DNA from: Aurantiochytrium sp. KH105
Lineage: Eukaryota; Sar; Bigyra; Thraustochytrida; Thraustochytriidae
DNA: 64,000 nucleotides
Assembly (NCBI GenBank): GCA_003116975.1
Contig: BGKB01000164.1
Location: 9,518-73,517 of the forward strand
Direction of reading: 5' to 3'
Made by a program: the position numbers and the translations under genes. This document shows positions 47,421 to 57,546 of this stretch, one piece after another; position 1 is the first letter of the stretch; each line of letters starts with the position of its first letter. The notes under the pieces are model-generated. The model did not search any database. It was not told the DNA's origin and saw nothing but the letters and a program-made list of their open reading frames with translations.

Positions 47421-47635
47421 GCCGCGCGGCCTCGCCTCGTTCGCGCTCTGCGCGCTGCCTGCAGACGCCGCCGCGGCGTGCCGCGGCGTGCCCGGTCCCG
47501 GTCGACCAGGAAGGCCCGGGGCGCCATGGCCACGAACCACTGACCCAGGCGCCCTTCTCCTTCTCCTTCTGCCGCAGACCCGAGTCGCCCGAGCAGAGCC
47601 CGAGCGCGGTCCGCGGGTCGCGAGCGGCCGGCGCG

Positions 47636-48064
47636 ATGGGGCGCAAGCGCGCGCGGCGCGAGGCGGCGGCGGCGGCAAATGAGGACGAGAAGGCGGTGCT
47701 GGAGATGGGCTCCGCGGAGAAGGGCTCCGCGGAGAAGGGCAAGGGGGCGAACAAGGGCGCGGCGCTGAGCGCGCTCGACGAGCTCTTCTCCGACGCCGGC
47801 GCCAAGGTGCGCGAGCGCAAGAAGAAGGAGCGGGAGCAGGAGGAGAAGGAGGCCGCCGAGGAGCGCGCCGAACGCGAGGCGCGCAAGAGGAGACGCAAGG
47901 AGGACGAAAAGGAGGCCAAGGCCAACAAGTTCTACGTCGACGACCTCACGCCCATTCGCCTCGATCCCGAATCAGGGTTCCCCGTGTACCGCGAAGAAGA
48001 TTTGCGCATTGGCCAAGGCGGAGACACTGCGGACTGTCCCTTTGATTGCAAGTGCTGCTACTGA
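47636..48064 (+). CDS. DUF1764-family protein
   Basis: 142 residues. A basic N-terminus (MGRKRARRE) and a long Lys/Glu-rich helix lead to the family's conserved C-terminus: FYVDDLTPIRLDPESGFPVY, REEDLRIGQGGDT and CPFDCKCCY. DUF1764 is widespread in eukaryotes with no firm function; the basic N-terminus suggests the nucleus. It is divergent from the zinc-knuckle gene, with about 215 bp between starts, so the promoter is probably shared. Confidence 0.88.
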   Translation: MGRKRARREAAAAANEDEKAVLEMGSAEKGSAEKGKGANKGAALSALDELFSDAGAKVRERKKKEREQEEKEAAEERAEREARKRRRKEDEKEAKANKFYVDDLTPIRLDPESGFPVYREEDLRIGQGGDTADCPFDCKCCY

Positions 48065-48352
48065 GAGGGCGGAATCTCTCGTGAAAGAGAGAGAGAGATA
48101 TACATATGCCCCGCGCTGCACTGCACTGCACTGCAATGCAATGCATGAATCATGAACTAAAAAATCGATGTGGCTGCTGTTTGTTTCGTGCTTTTATTGA
48201 CTGATGGACAGCTCCGTCGTGGGCTTGGGCTTCCGCGGGTGGACAAATAATGAAACGTACGCTCACACTCGCTCGCCTGCCAACTGCTTGCTTGGCTCGT
48301 GCCACTTGCGTTCTACTCACTTGCTTGCTACGTGATCGCTTGCACGCCGGAA

Positions 48353-49983
48353 CTATTTCTCGGCAGGAAGCTTGCAGGCCTCCTCAATCTGGTGCTCAGC
48401 GAGCACAAAGGGTTCGAGGGCGTCGTGGAGACTTTCCTTGGTGTACAGGGACGGGTACTTGGGGTGAGGGACGAGATGGTGCAGCTTGAGGGCCTCGCCA
48501 TTGAGAACGACGCGCACGTACTCCTTGCCGGCCTTGGCATCTTCCCAGCGCTCAAAGACGAGGTCCGAGCAAAAGGGCGGCCAATCCCGAGTACGCGCAT
48601 CGGTGCCGTCCGGATCGAGTCCCATCAAAAGCATAATGATTGTCCAGTCGTGGCCCGAGTGCACAATGAGACGATGCGCCTCATCCGGAGCGGCGTTGAG
48701 ACTTTCCACGATCCGAATAAGCATGCGTCCTGCATGAAGTCGTGTTGCCTCGTCACGCGTGGCCGATGAGCCGCCAGAGAACATGCTACGGATGCGCGCG
48801 GCATCCAAGCGCTGAAGGCGACCAAGGAGGTCTTTGACCTCGTCGGCGCCTTCCGGGAGAGGCTTGCCGTGAGCATCACGTGCGAAGAATTCATCGCGAA
48901 AGACTGACAGCATAAAGGCACCAAATCGTTTCGCAGGGACTTCCATTTCAACCTTTTCCTGCAGTTCTTTGAGCAAAGCGGCAGCTTCCTTGGTATACTC
49001 GTTACTGAGTCGACTCACGCCTTCCTTGAAAAAAGATTTGAGACGCGGACACCATTTGCCAAAGTTCGGTGCACCCCACTCTTCTTCACTTTCATCGCGC
49101 AAGTGAATGGTCGCGGGGCAATCTTCCGTAATTTGCGCGGGAAACATGCCCGAGAGAACGCCTTGGACAGTCTCGATGGTGCGTTCTGTCGACGTCGACC
49201 GCACATAAATGTGCTCTTTGGCCGTCTTCCAGTCGGTGCTGAGAAATCCCTGGTCAAGATAACGCGCACGCAGACGCTCGCCAAGGTCGACACCCTGCTG
49301 CATGCCGACCTTTGTCAGGCGCGCGGGAAGTGCACCTCCCTGCAGCAAGAATAAGACAATCAGAGAGTCGGCCGGTTAGTCGATCCGTCAGCTATGCGTG
49401 CCAGAACAAAAGAATGCCAAAAGGTCTCGCATCGAAGCAAAGCGAAACAAAACGTACCTTGAGAGCGCCTTTGCCACGATGCTCGGAACGATCGATCGTG
49501 GAAACTTCCTCTGCAGAAACATCTTGCGTCTCTCCTGTCTCCTCATGACGACGAATGACCTTGATGGCAGCGAGGTTGAGCTTGTCCTTGTCGGAGATCT
49601 CAGACTCGAGCCACGTCACGGCGCATGGATCATCTTCACTGCGAACACCTGCGCAAGTAATCGTGCGGCACAAGGCAAATCAAGCAAGTTGCATATATGC
49701 ACTCGTCAGCGGTTGTTGTGAATGCCATAGGCGCCCATCGTTGTCCATTTCTCTGCCAGGGATGGATGCATCGTGACGCTGGTCACCGGGTCGACTTACT
49801 GAACGGTGTCCGCGCGCCATGGCGATGAACAACACAGAGTTGAACGAGGTCAAGACCCGGTCCGGGCTGCAAGCGTGGCGGCGCTTCGGCGCGCGCGGCC
49901 GCAGGCGTCCAGACGGCCGCAGCGCCACCAAGGAGCGCAACGCCCGCGCAAGGCAGCGCTTGCCGCGCGAGAGAGCGGAACAT
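48353..49983 (-). CDS. histidine acid phosphatase, ACP6-like (lysophosphatidic acid phosphatase type)
   Basis: Three exons in reading order: 49983-49800, 49648-49458 and 49339-48353; donors GTAAGT and GTACGT, acceptors TTGCGCAG and TTGCTGCAG. The spliced frame gives 453 residues. Exon 1 holds a hydrophobic/Arg N-terminus (MFRSLARQALPCAGVALLGG), probably a mitochondrial or secretory signal, and the phosphohistidine motif VVHRHGARTP. Exon 3 has LPARLTKVGMQQGVDLGERL, IYVRSTSTERTIET and the catalytic SGHDWTI. Spacing and the LTKVGMQQ and RST(S/N) blocks are closer to ACP6 than to other acid phosphatases. The family hydrolyses phosphomonoesters such as lysophosphatidic acid via a phosphohistidine intermediate. 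All key His/Arg residues are present. Confidence 0.9.
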
Positions 49984-50292
49984 CCTGGGAAGCTATATCT
50001 TGTCTGCTGGCACTGTGTGAGTCAGTCTCCCTGTTGCATCTTCGAGGGGGCGACCGGAAGCAACAATGCCGGAACGAACATCGACGAGTCGAATGAGATC
50101 AGATAAAGTGGGACACAATGAGAGCGATTGCAACGTTTAAAGGTGGAGTGAAGTGGAGTTGAGTAGAGTGAAGTGGAATAAAGTCGACTGGGATGAATTA
50201 CACCAGAGTAGTTCGTGAACTTATTCGTACGATGCATGCTTGGCCAAGCTGCGAGGAAATTGAGCGAGCTCAAGGTGATGTCAACTTGGAGG
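49984..50292. other. spacer with GTGGAGT(T)GA imperfect repeat
   Basis: Short spacer between two genes on the minus strand; (A)GTGGA/GTAGAGTGAAG imperfect repeats at 50140-50178. No gene seen. Confidence 0.5.
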
Positions 50293-51291
50293 CTACTTGG
50301 GGCAGGACTCAGCAAGCTTAATCTCCTCCGCAGTGAGCGTAGGCTCGAGGCCAAGAATGTCGAGGCAGTCTTGCAGTACTTGCGAGCCGCGCGATGAGTA
50401 CAGTTTTTCGGCCCTGATCCAGCGCGAGGACTGGAGGTGGTCAGAATAGCCAAAGGCGCGCATGACGTCGTCCTTGGACCACTCAATGGACTTTGGCTTG
50501 TCGATCGGCGTGAGCAATGGGAAGCCCACATTGTTTTTGCTCGTTCCACCCATGGAGAAACTGAGACGCTGCCAAAATCGGTCCGCCTCGGCCTTGCTAA
50601 CGATCCGCGTTTCCTTCACGCGCGCAATACGATTAAATGCACCGGCGCCTGAGCTTGTCATGAGAAAGATGTCGCCCGGTCGCACATGGGTAAAGATACG
50701 AGTAAAGAGTCCCTCGCAGAATCCCCAGAGATGCTGATTGTCGACATCCTTGACGGGATGGTCCAGGGTGTGGTCGTTGACGCCCACGCGGCCAGTGGGC
50801 ACGAGAAAGAGTCTACGGCGCGCGTCGTGCTCGCTTGGATCCATGTCCACGAGCGCTTGGTGTGTTTGTTTCCAGGCCTTGTACCTTGCGGTGAGCGCGG
50901 CGGCGCTCTCCTCGTTTTCGTTGTCGTCCTCAAAACTTTTGCCGGGCTCCGCGGCGTCATTGTTCTCTTCGGCGAAGCTGACCTCTTCCTCGCGAGGTCC
51001 GACGTCGCTGCCTTCGAGCGCGCCGTTAGCGGCCCCTTGCTGCAAGCGTGGCGACTTGCGTCGCGGCACTCTGGTTTTCGCAAAGCGTGTTCTGCTCGCC
51101 ACGCTGGCTGCTTTCCTCCTCGCGGGGCCCGTTCGTTGGCGCTTTGTCGCCCTCGTCGCGCCTTGCGCGGTCCTCTTGGCTCCCGTCGTCGCCGTTGGCG
51201 CAGCCGGGACCTCGATGCCGAGGTCCGAGAGCATGCGCTGGTTCTCCTCGATCTGCGCGCGTCGCCGCTCCTCGTACGAGAGGTCGGGCAT
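50293..51291 (-). CDS. unknown protein with WDR76/CMR1-like N-terminal motif and PUA/EVE-like C-terminal domain
   Basis: 332 residues from the ATG at 51291; frame further 5' is a CGCAG microsatellite, not protein. N-terminus MPDLSYEERRRAQIEENQRM resembles the short helix that begins WDR76/CMR1-type proteins. Residues 40-165 are disordered and basic then acidic. Residues about 195-320 form a compact conserved-looking domain: DHPVKDVDNQHLWGF, VRPGDIFLMTSSGAGAFNRI, ADRFWQRLSFSMGG, GFPLLTPIDKPKSIEW and AFGYSDHLQSSRWI. The GD-(I/V)-(F/L) start and the final strand pattern recall EVE/PUA-like folds that bind modified bases. That fold is inference. A nuclear location is likely. Confidence 0.7.
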   Translation of the reverse strand: MPDLSYEERRRAQIEENQRMLSDLGIEVPAAPTATTGAKRTAQGATRATKRQRTGPARRKAASVASRTRFAKTRVPRRKSPRLQQGAANGALEGSDVGPREEEVSFAEENNDAAEPGKSFEDDNENEESAAALTARYKAWKQTHQALVDMDPSEHDARRRLFLVPTGRVGVNDHTLDHPVKDVDNQHLWGFCEGLFTRIFTHVRPGDIFLMTSSGAGAFNRIARVKETRIVSKAEADRFWQRLSFSMGGTSKNNVGFPLLTPIDKPKSIEWSKDDVMRAFGYSDHLQSSRWIRAEKLYSSRGSQVLQDCLDILGLEPTLTAEEIKLAESCPK

Positions 51292-51917
51292 CCTGCCGAC
51301 CTTTTCGGGACGCAGCGCAGCGCAGAGCAGCACAGGGCGGCGCAACGCAACGCAGCGCAGCGCAGCGCAGTGCAAGGCCGCACGGCGGGCAGTGCAATCA
51401 ATCGGTACTGGCAAACCTCCGGCCGGCTATAGCTGCAAACGGCGCGCTGTTTTTCCCTCGCCCTTTATTTCCCTTTTATTCATCTTACGATACTCTTTTA
51501 TAGAGCGGCAGCCCGAATTTGCGTTGCGCAAATCACTGTTTTCTTTTTTTGCTTTTTGCGTTGCGCAGTCTTGCTTGGCCGGGCTTGATGGCGGGTGGTG
51601 AGTGATGAGTGCGCAGCGACCGCGCGTGAGCGAGCGACCATTCACGCCAAGGTGCCGCCAGAGAAAGCAGCGGCACGGGGAGCTTGACGAAAGGGCGGGA
51701 GGCCACGCGCAGGGCGCCGGCGGAGCGGATCCGCGCGGGTTATAACAAGTGGCTCTGTGTGCGCCAGCGGGCCCGAACGCGAAAGTAGGCGTGGGTGGAG
51801 CAGGCATCGGTTGGCTGGAGTGAGGACGACGACGACGACGACGACGACGACTTAGAATCTCAGCTTGCTCGACCTCGGCCAGCTTGCTCGACTCCGTCAC
51901 CACATCAGAGGTTCACC
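51292..51917. promoter_or_regulatory. divergent promoter before Rrp40
   Basis: Contains (CGCAG)n at about 51305-51373 just upstream of the minus-strand gene and (GAC)n at 51823-51851 in the probable 5' UTR of Rrp40. No gene seen. Confidence 0.55.
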
Positions 51918-52751
51918 ATGGCGGGCGATAGCACCAAGACCGCAGATAACTTTTTGGCGGGCCTCGAAGGGGAAATGGGCGGCGTGCCAGCAAATTTTGC
52001 AGAATTCAAGCCGACGGCAGTCTTTGTGGGCCAGGATGTCACGCAGGAGCTCTCGCGCTTTGGCAAGCAGGTCCGAACAGGGAGTGGACTGCACCAGCTG
52101 CGCGACAAGGTCGTGGTGACGCAGGCTGGTGTTCTCCACTTTGAGCAGCCCAACATTTACTGGGTCGAACACTACGATCACCTCTACCGGCCACGCCTCG
52201 AAGACAATGTAATTGCGGTCGTCACGGAAACCTATGCGGAATCGTATCATATGGACATGCGATGCGGCTCGATGGCACAACTGCCAACGCTCGCCTTTGA
52301 TGGTGCTAGCAAGCGCAACAGGCCTACGTACAAGGTCGGGACCCTCGTTTACGCACGCGTGGCCCAGGTTCACAAGGACATGGATCCGGAGCTCAGCTGC
52401 ATGGTGCTCAGCGGCCCCAAGAAAGATTGGATGACCGGCGAGTCCCTTTACGGCGAGCTCAAGGGAGGATATGTATTTACGTGCTCGCTCGGCCTCGCCA
52501 ATCGACTCTTGGACGAGCGCTGCGCGATTCTCCCAATGATCGCGAGCCATGTGCCCTATGAAGTTGCCGTCGGTGCAAACGGCATGGTTTGGATCAATGC
52601 GCGGCGCTCCGAGGAGATTGCGCTCATTTGCAACGCAGTCAAGGCTTGCGAGTTTTTGCCAGATGCTCAAGTGCCTGCACTTATTCGAGACCTCGTCAAG
52701 ACCGCTGCTCTTAAGCCCAAGGGGGACGCGGAAAAGGGGGACAAAAACTAG
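51918..52751 (+). CDS. RRP40: exosome complex subunit Rrp40 (EXOSC3)
   Basis: 277 residues, single exon, start TTCACCATGG. An N-terminal beta domain (about 30-85), an S1 domain (about 95-190: EDNVIAVVTETYAESYHMD, VGTLVYARVAQVHKDMDPEL) and a C-terminal KH-type domain with the family motif VGANGMVWINA. Rrp40 is one of the cap proteins above the exosome RNase ring and guides RNA to the catalytic core. Length and domain order match the family. Confidence 0.93.
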   Translation: MAGDSTKTADNFLAGLEGEMGGVPANFAEFKPTAVFVGQDVTQELSRFGKQVRTGSGLHQLRDKVVVTQAGVLHFEQPNIYWVEHYDHLYRPRLEDNVIAVVTETYAESYHMDMRCGSMAQLPTLAFDGASKRNRPTYKVGTLVYARVAQVHKDMDPELSCMVLSGPKKDWMTGESLYGELKGGYVFTCSLGLANRLLDERCAILPMIASHVPYEVAVGANGMVWINARRSEEIALICNAVKACEFLPDAQVPALIRDLVKTAALKPKGDAEKGDKN

Positions 52752-53037
52752 TTACGCGCTGACTGCGTGCGTTCCTGTCAGGGATACCGTTTGAACGTCT
52801 GTAGCTTTGATTTTATAATTAAAAACAGGGGATGCTTGCACACATGCACGCGCGCTCGCGCGAAAACGTGCACAGCAGCGCCCGATGACACAACGGGGTC
52901 CCGCAATAACTTAGTGTACACTTTCTCTTTTCTCCTCTTTATTTGTCTTTTGAAAAACAAAGAAGCTGACGCGCTGGCTGCAAACCAACCTGCAGGGGCC
53001 TATGCAGCAGCTTTGCGCAGCGGGGCTAAGAAGACTG

Positions 53038-54179
53038 CTACCTTGGTGGTTCTGGCACAGGTGTGGCGTCTTCATGCACTTGCGAAGCCCCTTGCCCTCC
53101 TTCTCGAGAGGCCCCATTTGCGCCCTGGCGTTTCTTCGCCTGTTTGTCGAGTTTCGCCTTTTTCCGCCGCGCAACTTTTTGTGCGGGATCCACAAGCTTT
53201 TGAGCAAGTTTGCGGTGTGGTGCGCGTTCTTTTCCGACCTGCTCGTGCTGAAGAACCCAGCGCAGCATGATGGAGAACTCCACGTCGGCACACGTTCCAG
53301 CCTCTTCGATATTGCCAAGGTTGCGCACCTCGCACAGCATGAGCTCCTTTCCCGTCTGGTTTGCGACGCGCATCTCACGCGTGACATCAATCCAGGGCCC
53401 TTTCGTACGCCAACCACACGAATTGTCGCATGCATGGCATCGTCAGTGTTTTGTTTTGTTTTGTTTTGCTTCTCTTTTCTTTTCTTTTCTTTTCTTTTTT
53501 CCCATGATCTCGTGTCTTCGCACGCAGAAACAATGATCAAACTTACATGCATCATCCGCGTCGTCCCGGATGAGAACGCAAAACTGTGAGTGGAAAAAGT
53601 CGGGATCTCCCTGGTAGATTGCAAAGTGACCCCCATAGGTTTGGCCCATTTTGATGACCCAGTTCTGTTTGCGCAAGTGCCTGTATGCAGCGTACATGAC
53701 AGCGAATCGACGCGGGCTCGAAAAGGAAGGCGAATTTGCAAAGAGGTCCCATGCCTCTTGCTTGGAAAGCGTGACACTGCGGTCCGGGTCCCCCGGGCGT
53801 GCGACATGTAAAACATCCTCTGCAATGAGATGATACGCTTCGAGGAGCGTGAGCTTCCAGGGCTCGACGTGGTTCGCGTCTGCGTCTAGGTCTCTGAACC
53901 TTCGGCGCTTCTTGCGCATGAACAATGGCTTCAGGGAGGCCGTCGTCGCGGACGAGCCATAGCATCCCAGTTCATAAATCTACGAGCCATCAGCATCATC
54001 CATCCATCCATCCATCCATCGTGAGTGGAAAGAACATTCCGGTTTTTTTGCACATTTCTGTTGATTGGCACACTTACTCTACGAATATCCTCGCGTTTGT
54101 GGATGACTACATTACCCGCAGCATACACGCCTTGCGCTGGGCCCGCCTCGCCACTGGTCGTCGTCGTCAGTGTTGTCAT
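53038..54179 (-). CDS. SEN2: tRNA-splicing endonuclease subunit Sen2
   Basis: Three exons in reading order: 54179-54078, 53979-53547 and 53399-53038, with donors GTAAGT at both introns; phases match and give 298 residues. Exon 1 encodes GVYAAGNVVIHKREDIRR and exon 2 opens with IYELGCYGSS, as in the N-terminal part of TSEN2. The catalytic domain has LTLLEAYHLIAEDVLHV, the YxH..K triad residues Tyr in TYGGHFAIYQG, His in DFFHSQF and Lys in GKELMLCEV, all present. The C-terminal basic helix after about 245 is not conserved. Sen2 cleaves the 5' splice site of pre-tRNA introns. The first-exon Met (54179) is the least certain element; a longer 5' end is possible. Confidence 0.85.
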
Positions 54180-54878
54180 TTGTCGTGGTGGACGTGGTGT
54201 CCACGCTCGCCAGGGCCGGGCCACGCTCGCTAGAGACGTCTTCGTCTAACGATGGCGTGCTTCGACTCCCGTCACGGCACGCCTTTGGCGATGTCGGCTC
54301 GAGAGCGGACAGCTCGTCCGCGAGGACCCTGTTCACCCGCTCACCCAGCCTGCAGCGGCTGACTGATTGACTGATTGGGTGACTCTGCTCAAGCTTTCTC
54401 CAGTAGACAATGGGTACACACCTGGAGTCCCCGAAATCCGTGCGCGTACCCCCTCACCTTCTTCACATTGGGCCACGCATGCTTGCGGTAGTAGGTGTGA
54501 CAAACTTGCAAGTTATGTTGCAAGAAAAGTCCATCTTGAAGAAGAAGCACCAAGATCATCGCGCGCACGAGAAAGTGCCCGTGCTTCGTGCAATCGTTTG
54601 CGCAGGCCGCGTCGCTCGCAAGACCTCGACCCGCTGCGAAACACTTGAGGGACCAGGCCAACACGGGAAGGGAAGGAAGGTAAATTAACGAACCGGAAAC
54701 GAGGCAGAGAGCAAGGGGCTGAGTGGACCCTCCTCCATCACCACCGCGAGCAAGAACGCAACTCGGGCGAATACGTGCGGGTGTAGCACTGCTAAATCCA
54801 GAGCTGGGCACGCGGAGGAAGTTGACAAAGGGCGGCTACTTGCCTGCGTGCGCGGGTGCGCATCGTAAAGAAAACAAG
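54180..54878. promoter_or_regulatory. divergent region between Sen2 and the ABHD18-like cluster
   Basis: No gene seen. An acidic frame on the minus strand (54112-54336, AT-poor) lies just 5' of Sen2 exon 1 and could be an alternative first exon. The region holds the promoters of both divergent genes. Confidence 0.4.
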
Positions 54879-56048
54879 ATGTTTTGGGACCTTCTGAGCC
54901 GTGCCGCCGGCGCTGTGGACCTCACGGTGCCTTACTTTTTGACGAGCGGACTCATGTGCGACGGATGGGGCGACGTTGACGATGACACGGACCAGCTGCT
55001 TGCTCATGAAATGCGAGAGCGGGGCACGGGCATGTTTCCAGATATCAAAGAGCTCACGTTTGCGGATGGGAGTAAGCCGCACGACGAGACACGCATCGGC
55101 TCGTTCACCTCGCCATGTGCCGCATGGCTGCCTCAGGAAAGTCAGACAGGTTACGTCATGATCGTGTCACCGCCGGCCACCAAGGGTCCTGTGCGAGGTG
55201 TCGTTGTGCTCGTCGCCCCAATCAGCGATGAGGGCTTCACCTTTCGTCATAGACTTGTGGCGGCACCTCTTGCTCGACAAGGCTTTGTCTCTTTGATTCT
55301 GCAAAGCCCCTTCTTTGGCCGTCGTCAGCTCAATGGCCAAAAGAACTTTTTTATGCGAACAGCCAACATGATGCTACTACAGATCCCGACAGTGAGTATT
55401 GAGGCCGCAAAGCTTGTCAAATATGCACGACTTGCTTTCCCAGGTGTGCCCCTTGGACTTGCCGGGATGAGTGTCGGTGGCTGCTCGGCAGCCTCTGCAT
55501 TCCCCAGCGCCGTCAAGGAGATTCAGAGCATCGACGGAAGTGGAGAGTCGACCCCTCTCGTATTGTGCGGCTTTGTGCCGCCATCGCAGTGCAGCATTCT
55601 CTTTTCCAGTCGCTTTTCACGTCTTTTTGACTATGGCGCTCTCATTCTTGATAGGCCTGGCTATCGCACCGTTGAAGATGTCAAGGCGCGGCTTGCGGAG
55701 CGCTTTCAGACCCATGACGCGACAACATGCTTTGACCTCCTTCGCGGACAGGACTTTTGCCCCTCGCCGCGCCTGACCTTTTCCCTTTTATGCGCGAAAC
55801 ATGACTATGTTGTCGTTCGCGAAGATACCATGCGGCTCTACGAAGCAGGCCGCGCTGTCATTGCAGACATCCGTCTTCGTTTCTTGTCAGGCGGACACCT
55901 GTCGAACATTGCGCAAACCTCCCAGATCATGCCGCACGCAATCGTGGAATCCTTTCAAGCACCAGACGCTTCCTTTCCGAATGCCGCTGCAGTTGCAGAA
56001 AAGGCGCGGGACGACAGCCAGCAGCTTTCACCTCGGAGCAGACTTTGA
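54879..56048 (+). CDS. ABHD18-family (DUF2048) alpha/beta hydrolase, copy 1
   Basis: 389 residues from the ATG at 54879 (ACAAGATG). The family's GWG near the N-terminus (DGWGD), SPCAAWLP, strand VVLVAP, the FSPxxRR-type middle (SPFFGRRQ), nucleophile motif GMSVGGCS, an acid candidate in CAKHDYVV and His in SGGHLSNI are all present. Human ABHD18 is the relative I recognise; it is poorly characterised, with recent links to mitochondrial phospholipid (cardiolipin) deacylation that I recall but cannot confirm. This is the most divergent copy in the cluster (nucleophile elbow GMSVGG, not GTSFGG). Confidence 0.85.
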   Translation: MFWDLLSRAAGAVDLTVPYFLTSGLMCDGWGDVDDDTDQLLAHEMRERGTGMFPDIKELTFADGSKPHDETRIGSFTSPCAAWLPQESQTGYVMIVSPPATKGPVRGVVVLVAPISDEGFTFRHRLVAAPLARQGFVSLILQSPFFGRRQLNGQKNFFMRTANMMLLQIPTVSIEAAKLVKYARLAFPGVPLGLAGMSVGGCSAASAFPSAVKEIQSIDGSGESTPLVLCGFVPPSQCSILFSSRFSRLFDYGALILDRPGYRTVEDVKARLAERFQTHDATTCFDLLRGQDFCPSPRLTFSLLCAKHDYVVVREDTMRLYEAGRAVIADIRLRFLSGGHLSNIAQTSQIMPHAIVESFQAPDASFPNAAAVAEKARDDSQQLSPRSRL

Positions 56049-56178
56049 GCATCTTTGTCGTCTTTTGTTCTGTACAAAATACTAAAATTGAAGCACTGCA
56101 AGCTAGCTGAGACAAAGAGAGAAGAGAAAATCGATTTAACTTCAAAGAAAAGAAACTCATTCGTTTCTCCGTGGATTC

Positions 56179-57546
56179 CTATTGAACAGAGGCGCGACGC
56201 TGCTTCAAGCGACAGCCTAGCGCGATCGGCGACGTGAAGAACTTGTACAAAAAAGCCAATCGTCTTCGTCTGCCAGCACCTGATGTCTTATTGCTCGCGC
56301 CCTTGAGCCTAGCCAATTCGCCGAGGCTGCTTGTTGACGGAGAGCTGCTAATCATGCGAGCCTCGACGCCCTCGAGCCTTGAAAAGGTCTCCAGAATGGC
56401 ATTGGGAAGGAAACGATACGTTTGCGCAATGATCGAAACATGTCCGCCTGGAAGCGTCTCTTGTCGCGCACTCGAGACGAACGGTCGGGCGATGTCAAAC
56501 GTGTCTCCAGCGTGCTCATGCGTGACAATGCGGTCGTCCTGGCCTCGGATGCAGGTAAACGCGGTTCTCGTCGGAACGCCATCAAGTGGGAGAGTAAAGA
56601 ATTTGGCCGTGTCGCGCTCATCAAGGACCTCTAAAAGGCGCGCCTTGGCCTCTTTTAGCGTGCGAAAACCGTCTTCGTCCTTGACGAGAGACTTGAAATT
56701 GAACATTGGAGCTATTGCGCTGTCAACCAAGCATCGTCCATGTGAAGGCGGAAGAAAAGAGCAAATGGCCAATGCAGTTGGCTCCCGGCCTTGAGCTTCA
56801 TCGAGAGCTTGAAGCTCTCTGAGAACGGAGGGTAGCGCTCCAACGATCACGCCGCCGCCAAAGCTTGTACCCGAGAGTCCAAGTGGGATGTCAGGAAATC
56901 TCATTCTGGCAAACTTGACAAGCTTGGTCACTTCAATCATCATCGTGGGCAACTGTGAGAAAAAGCGTGCAACAGTACGGATAAAAGGACCTGTCTGTCC
57001 TACAGGCCTCCGCATGCCGTAAAATGGACTCTCCAAGATATACGAAACGTAGCCTTTCGCGGCCAGTGGATTGGCAACACAATGTTGCCGCATGAGAAAG
57101 CCCTCTTCAGCGGTTGCTGCGACTTGGATAAGTACGCCTCGGATCGGGACGTCTTCGGGTGGCGAAATCACGAGAACGTATCCGGTCTTGCTCTCCTCAG
57201 GTAACCATTGGGCAGCAGGCGAAGCAAATGAGGCGAGGCGGCTGGTGTCCCCGTATTGCGTTCCATCGTCAAAGTTCAGGTCCGCAATGTCGGGGAAGCA
57301 TTCAGTTCCTTCACTTTCGATGATGCGAAGCAAATTCTGATCATTTTCTAGGTATTCTGCTGCATCCCCCCATCCGTCTTGGAAAAATTGATTGAAAGCG
57401 GTCTTCGCCCAAATGCTGTCGAGCGAACCAAGCATGCTGCTCGCGAAAGAAGCCGCCGACCTACGTATCGATGTTGTTCGCTCAGAGGAAGAAAGGCTTT
57501 CTCCCGGGAAAGGGGATGGCGTTGGCGGGGGCACAATCGTCGTCAT
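56179..57546 (-). CDS. ABHD18-family alpha/beta hydrolase, copy 2 (opposite strand)
   Basis: 455 residues from the ATG at 57546; frame is open to an ATG at 57690 whose first residues look like a signal peptide but use AT-rich codons, and Met at 57435 aligns with the start of copies 3 and 4. Core: FFQDGWGDAAEYLENDQ, LNFDDGTQYGD, SPAAQWLPEESKTGYVLVIS, ILESPFYGMRRPVGQ, GLSGTSFGGG, RGQDDRIV and PGGHVSII. All three catalytic-type residues are in place. It converges on copy 1 with 130 bp between ends, so an inversion followed the duplication. Confidence 0.85.
   Translation of the reverse strand: MTTIVPPPTPSPFPGESLSSSERTTSIRRSAASFASSMLGSLDSIWAKTAFNQFFQDGWGDAAEYLENDQNLLRIIESEGTECFPDIADLNFDDGTQYGDTSRLASFASPAAQWLPEESKTGYVLVISPPEDVPIRGVLIQVAATAEEGFLMRQHCVANPLAAKGYVSYILESPFYGMRRPVGQTGPFIRTVARFFSQLPTMMIEVTKLVKFARMRFPDIPLGLSGTSFGGGVIVGALPSVLRELQALDEAQGREPTALAICSFLPPSHGRCLVDSAIAPMFNFKSLVKDEDGFRTLKEAKARLLEVLDERDTAKFFTLPLDGVPTRTAFTCIRGQDDRIVTHEHAGDTFDIARPFVSSARQETLPGGHVSIIAQTYRFLPNAILETFSRLEGVEARMISSSPSTSSLGELARLKGASNKTSGAGRRRRLAFLYKFFTSPIALGCRLKQRRASVQ

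Noticed and set aside
47430..47928. N-terminal extension of the zinc-knuckle protein to 47928
   Set aside because: It is antisense to the well-supported DUF1764 coding region; the MAVFHSED start plus one-base correction explains the data better.
51305..51414. Cys/Ala/Leu/Arg repeat N-terminus for the PUA/EVE-like protein
   Set aside because: It is the translation of a CGCAG microsatellite; ATG at 51291 is downstream of it.
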